A stretch of DNA of 64,000 nucleotides, from assembly GCF_004345665.1 (NCBI RefSeq), contig NZ_SLWR01000001.1, positions 1 through 64,000 on the forward strand, in the 5' to 3' direction. Each line of letters starts with the position of its first letter. The first letter of the stretch is position 1. Shown in pieces: positions 58,161-64,000 of the stretch. The position numbers and the translations under genes were made by a program. Origin of the DNA: Kribbella antiqua (GTDB lineage: Bacteria > Actinomycetota > Actinomycetes > Propionibacteriales > Kribbellaceae). The notes below the pieces were generated by a model that made no database searches, had not been told where the DNA came from, and saw only the letters and a program-made list of their open reading frames with translations.

Positions 58161-59408
58161 GTGCCCCGTGATGCACGCCGCCTGGTCCCGGCCGCCTACC
58201 GGCCGCTCCTGGGAAACCGGATCTTCCGGCGGCTGATCCTAGGATTCGGCGTCTCGTCCCTCGGGGACGGGATGAGCTTCGTCGCGGTCGCGTGGCTCGC
58301 GATCGAGCTCGCGCCGCCGGCCAACGAAGGGTTGTGGGTCGGCGGCGCGGTGGCCGCGTACACCTTGCCCGGCGTCATCGGCGCACTGGCGTTCGGTCGC
58401 CGCCTGCGCCGGGTTTCGGCCAGACGGCTGCTGCTCGCCGACAACGTCGTACGCGGTGTGTTTCTTGGTGCTGTGCCGCTCGCGTGGTGGGCCGGGGCGC
58501 TGACGCCGCCGTTGTACGTCGTACTGCTCGCGGTCTCGTCGCTGCTTCACGCGTGGGGGAACGCGGGCAAGTACACGCTGCTGGCCGAGCTGCTGCCGGA
58601 GGAGCAGCGGCTGGCGGCCAACACCTTCGTGAGCACGCTCAGCTTCGCTGCCACCATTGCCGGGCCTGCGATCGCCGGTGTGCTGGTCACGTTCGTCAGC
58701 TCGGCGCTCGTACTCGGGCTGGATGCCCTGACTTACGTCTTCCTCGTCGTAGTCGTCGTACGCACGCGACTGCCGGAGTCGGGGCAGGTCTCACCGGTAG
58801 ACAAGGCGGCACGTGGCGGGCTGGCGCTGCTGCGAGCCCGACCCGAGCTGCTCGGGCTACTGACTCTGACGTGGTTCTTCAACTTCCTGTACGGCCCGGT
58901 CGAGGTCGCGCTGCCGCTGCACGTGACCAATGACCTGCACGCACCGGGCACGCTGCTCGGCCTCTACTGGATGCTGTTCGGCATCGGCGCCGTACTCGGT
59001 GGGCTTGCGCTCGGTGCGTTGCAGCAGTTGCCGCTGTGGCCCGTGACGCTCGCGATCGTGGTCGGCTGGGGGCTCACTCTGCTGCCGTTCGGATTCAACG
59101 TGCCGACGGCCGTCACGGTTGCCTGCTTCACGCTCGGCGGTGTGATCTACGGACCGTTTGTACCGCTGTCAGTGACGCTGATGCAGGCGAAAGCACCACC
59201 GCAGCACCTGGCAGCGATGCTTGCGGCCAGTAACGCCGCACTGCTCACCGCGTCACCAGTCGGTACGGCGCTCGGCGGGCCACTCACCGCCGCCTTCGGC
59301 CCCCGTGCCACCCTTGGCGGCTCAGGACTCGCCACAGTGGCCCTCGCTGTGGTCGCAGGCATCCTGCTCCTGATCAGACGGTCAGGAATCGAGAAGCACC
59401 GAACCTGA
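58161..59408 (+). CDS. MFS exporter
   Basis: 415 residues with about 12 membrane helices. Motif A-like loop GRRLRRVSARRLLLADN near residue 75, FGVSSLGDGMSFVAVAWLAIE near 30, and SLLHAWGNAGKYTLLAELLPEEQRLAAN near 130 are typical of the EntS/macrolide-efflux (MFS_3) group. GTG start, 9 nt after the VOC stop. Probable drug or siderophore exporter. Confidence 0.88.
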   Translation: MPRDARRLVPAAYRPLLGNRIFRRLILGFGVSSLGDGMSFVAVAWLAIELAPPANEGLWVGGAVAAYTLPGVIGALAFGRRLRRVSARRLLLADNVVRGVFLGAVPLAWWAGALTPPLYVVLLAVSSLLHAWGNAGKYTLLAELLPEEQRLAANTFVSTLSFAATIAGPAIAGVLVTFVSSALVLGLDALTYVFLVVVVVRTRLPESGQVSPVDKAARGGLALLRARPELLGLLTLTWFFNFLYGPVEVALPLHVTNDLHAPGTLLGLYWMLFGIGAVLGGLALGALQQLPLWPVTLAIVVGWGLTLLPFGFNVPTAVTVACFTLGGVIYGPFVPLSVTLMQAKAPPQHLAAMLAASNAALLTASPVGTALGGPLTAAFGPRATLGGSGLATVALAVVAGILLLIRRSGIEKHRT

Positions 59409-59466
59409 CGCCACAGCTAGCGTGTGGCGTGTACCAGTACCGCGCAACAGATGGAGAATGACGACC

Positions 59467-61843
<2,377 letters not shown>

Positions 61844-61851
<8 letters not shown>

Positions 61852-62806
61852 CCTCGGTGCTGGCGGACAGCAACCTGTCCGCCAGCACTCGGCAGCGATC
61901 CCTGAGCTCTGGCGGGTCGAGTGCCTCGAACGGGTGGCCCAGCAGGACAACGTGCATGAGCACGAAGTCGAGGCTGCCGGCACCACTCAGCACCTCGCAG
62001 GTCTCGCTGTCACGCTCTCGTACGACGGCAGCCGACGCCGGCAGCTGCGCACGCACAGTCTCAGCCGACGCATGCAGCAGGAAGCGCGCCTGGTACCGGT
62101 ACACCCGGCTCGCCACACTCTCCTGCACGTACGACGCCGCGTCAGGAGCCTCACGTGGATGGAAGTGCCAGGTCCGCGCGGCCACCTCGGTCATCCGGTC
62201 GACTCGAAAGCTCCGCCAGTCGTCGCGATCCAGGTCGTACGCGAGCAGGTACCAGCGCCGGTCCGACGCGACCAGCCGATACGGCTCGACCCGCCGACGT
62301 CGTACCTCATCCCCAGACGGGTAGTCGAACCCAGCCTCGACCTCGTCGCGGCACGCCCTGGCCAGCGCCATCAGTACGTCGGAGTCGACCGGCGTCCGGC
62401 CTCCGCCGAACGACTCGACCGAACCGGACAGCGCCCGTACCTCGTGACGTAGCCGAGTCGGCAGCACCCGGTCGAGCTTGGTCAACGCCCGTACGGCGGC
62501 CTCGCCGGCTCCGGCGACCTCGCCACCCGCACCGGCGAGCAGGGAGACCGCAGTGGCGATCGCCTCGTCGTCGTCGAGCAGCAGCGGCGGCAGGTCCTGG
62601 CCGGGGCCGAGCTGGTAGCCGCCGCCGACGCCCTGGCTGGCGTGAACCTGGTAGCCGAGGGTGCGCAGCCGCTCCACGTCACGCCGTACGGTGCGCGGGG
62701 TGACGCCGAGACGGGCGGCGAGCTCGGGGCCCGTCCAGACCTGGCGTTGCTGGAGCAGGCCGAGCAGCGTGAGCACCCGCTCCGTCGTACCCCGCTCGTC
62801 CTCCAT
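61844..62806 (-). CDS. WYL-domain regulator with DeoR-type HTH
   Basis: 320 residues: HTH_11 (VLTLLGLLQQRQVWTGPELAARLGVTPRTVRRDVERLRTLG, 10-52), then WYL domain (VEPYRLVASDRRWYLLAYDLDRDDWRSFRVDRM, about 172-205) and a C-terminal WCX-like part. Overlaps the UvrA-like gene end by 8 bp, convergent; divergent from a VOC gene with an 8-bp dyad between starts. Confidence 0.9.
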
Positions 62807-62825
62807 GGGCTCACTCTGCCAGAGA

Positions 62826-62848
62826 TAGCGGACCGATCCTGTCCGCTA
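62826..62848. promoter_or_regulatory. Operator between WYL regulator and VOC gene
   Basis: TAGCGGAC (62826-62833), 7-nt spacer, GTCCGCTA (62841-62848): perfect arms, centred in the 61-bp divergent gap. Likely bound by the WYL regulator. Confidence 0.65.
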
Positions 62849-62867
62849 GAGGTGTCAGAGTGGCCCC

Positions 62868-63335
62868 ATGAACGGAGTCAGGCACATTCAGGTCACCTTT
62901 GATGCACACGATCCGCAGGCGCTGGCGGGGTTCTGGCGCGAGGTGCTCGGCTATGAGTTTCCCGCGCCGCCCGGAGTCGAGCTGCCCGAGGGCGCCGACC
63001 CGCTGGCCGCGTGGGACGAGTTCCTCGACCGGATCGGCGTACCGAAGGAGGAACGCAACACTCGGTCAGCCCTCGAAGACCCAGCCGGCGAGGGTCCGCG
63101 TCTGTTCTTCCAGCAGGTGCCGGAGGACAAGGTCGCCAAGAACCGCGTCCACCTGGATGTCCGGGCAGCTCCTGGGCTCCAGGGCGATGAACGGATGGCG
63201 GCGCTGGAGGCCGAGTGCTCTCGCCTCGTCGCGTTGGGCGCAACGCGAGTGCAACGCTTCGACCCTGACCCACCACTGGGCTTCGGCACCATCGTCATGC
63301 AGGATCCCGAAGGCAACGAGTTCTGCCTGGACTGA
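62868..63335 (+). CDS. VOC-family protein (glyoxalase_6 type)
   Basis: 155 residues: VRHIQVTFDAHDPQALAGFWREVLGYE, a Pro-rich insert, RVHLDVRA and IVMQDPEGNEFCLD. Commonly seen beside WYL or TetR regulators. Divergent from the WYL gene. Substrate unknown. Confidence 0.88.
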   Translation: MNGVRHIQVTFDAHDPQALAGFWREVLGYEFPAPPGVELPEGADPLAAWDEFLDRIGVPKEERNTRSALEDPAGEGPRLFFQQVPEDKVAKNRVHLDVRAAPGLQGDERMAALEAECSRLVALGATRVQRFDPDPPLGFGTIVMQDPEGNEFCLD

Positions 63336-63353
63336 CGCGCTCGGTTGTTGAGG

Positions 63354-64000
63354 TCAGCCGCGGCCGCCGCGGTCGCGGCTGCTCTCGGTGCTGTAGCCCG
63401 ATCGTCGCTCCTGCTCGCCCGACGCGGCCGGCTGGCGTTTCTCCAGGGACACTGGCGGGTTGAGCCCGGCATGCGCTGCGAGCGCAGTACTCTCATCGGC
63501 CACGCTGACGGCGGGATGCCGGGCGACCGTCAGCCACTTGTCGGTCTCCTGCACTTTGAGATCGGCCGTGGTCAGGTCGGTGTGGGCACGCTGATGGACA
63601 TCCTCGAGCGACGGAACACCCGTTTTCTCGGGTTCCCCGAGCCGGGCCGGGGACATGGTCGCGTCGACGGACTTGAGCTTGGTCTCGACGCTCTCAAGAC
63701 GTGCGACCGCGGTCTGTGCGGCGTCGCGAGCGTTCGTGGCGGCCAGCGAGAGCAGGTTCACCCGGTCGGACAGCACCTTGGCCAATTGCTGGTCGTGTCC
63801 TTCGATCTGCTGCAGTGACTCGAGCCCTCGCTGCGCGCTCTCGAGGCTCTTCACGGCCTTGTTCAGTTCGCCGAGGGCGGGAGGACCTGCGTAATAGAGA
63901 CGGTTGAGGCTCGGGCCGCTCAGAGTACGCCGGGCGGTCTCGACGGCCTCGGAGAGGGAGCGCGAGAGGTCCCGGGCTCTGATTCTCCACTGATGCCGGC
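63354..64000 (-). CDS. Coiled-coil protein, C-terminal part (runs off window)
   Basis: At least 214 codons open to the window edge, so the true start lies beyond 64000; the Val at 63854 is internal. The visible part is helical with heptad-like stretches (LNKAVKSLESAQRGLESLQQIEGHDQQLAKVL and AVARLESVETKLKSVD) and a disordered polar C-terminus (ASGEQERRSGYSTESSRDRGGRG). No enzyme motif. Not recognised. Confidence 0.65.
   Translation of the reverse strand, partial: RHQWRIRARDLSRSLSEAVETARRTLSGPSLNRLYYAGPPALGELNKAVKSLESAQRGLESLQQIEGHDQQLAKVLSDRVNLLSLAATNARDAAQTAVARLESVETKLKSVDATMSPARLGEPEKTGVPSLEDVHQRAHTDLTTADLKVQETDKWLTVARHPAVSVADESTALAAHAGLNPPVSLEKRQPAASGEQERRSGYSTESSRDRGGRG

Overview
The window reads as a chromosomal segment of a very GC-rich actinobacterium. 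Indicators are strong G/C preference at third codon positions, frequent GTG starts, many genes whose start codon sits 5-7 nt after a TAnnnT -10 element (leaderless transcripts), and gene families such as LacI/AraC-controlled CUT1 sugar ABC systems, WYL regulators and PGPGW membrane proteins. The gene mix and style suggest a Kribbella-like soil member of the Propionibacteriales, but that is inference; there is no rRNA, and I saw no tRNA or CRISPR array.

Layout. 0.2-1.7 kb: a HEAT-type repeat protein made by internal duplication. 1.7-8.7 kb: a rhamnoside-use operon (GH78 alpha-L-rhamnosidase, lipoprotein binding protein, two permeases) divergent from an AraC regulator. 8.7-10.7 kb: TetR repressor and divergent FAD monooxygenase with two phased operators. 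10.6-17.2 kb: PGPGW membrane protein, then two paralogous secreted three-domain peptidoglycan hydrolases in opposite orientation flanking dihydrolipoyl dehydrogenase. 17.2-21 kb: calcineurin-like phosphoesterase, membrane-anchored PstS-like protein, disulfide oxidoreductase. 21-23.6 kb: an ECF nickel/cobalt transporter behind a near-perfect Nur-type box. 23.8-29.3 kb: SGNH hydrolase, AlkZ-like protein, AHSA1 protein, a UvrA fragment, MarR/SDR pair. 28.3-32.6 kb: LacI plus a second sugar ABC transporter. 33.3-41.3 kb: YciI and AhpD-like genes, then a sugar-acid type operon (epimerase-like TIM barrel, two permeases, binding protein, enolase-superfamily enzyme, 2-hydroxyacid dehydrogenase) divergent from a LysR regulator. 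41.3-44.6 kb: SDR, PrmC-related methyltransferase, TetR with a VOC protein.

44.6-64 kb is accessory and resistance-flavoured. It holds a 500-bp noncoding region with terminal inverted repeats, a complete IS4-family element with 10-bp target duplication, a Tet(M)/OtrA-like ribosome-protection GTPase, two APH-fold kinases (one macrolide-kinase-like), an extra UMP kinase, a pentapeptide-DinB fusion, a degenerate pterin dehydratase-VOC fusion, an Rsm22-like methyltransferase, several VOC proteins, an MFS exporter and a DrrC-type UvrA paralog with a WYL regulator.

The most interesting pattern is shared control of the ribosome-protection GTPase and the Rsm22-like methyltransferase. Each is preceded by a short peptide ORF with a strong Shine-Dalgarno, by inverted repeats that could hide the start region of the main gene, and by a promoter with the same A-tract/N4/-35/N18/-10 layout, as expected for drug-sensing attenuation within a WhiB7-like ribosome-stress response. 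That reading is a hypothesis from sequence alone.
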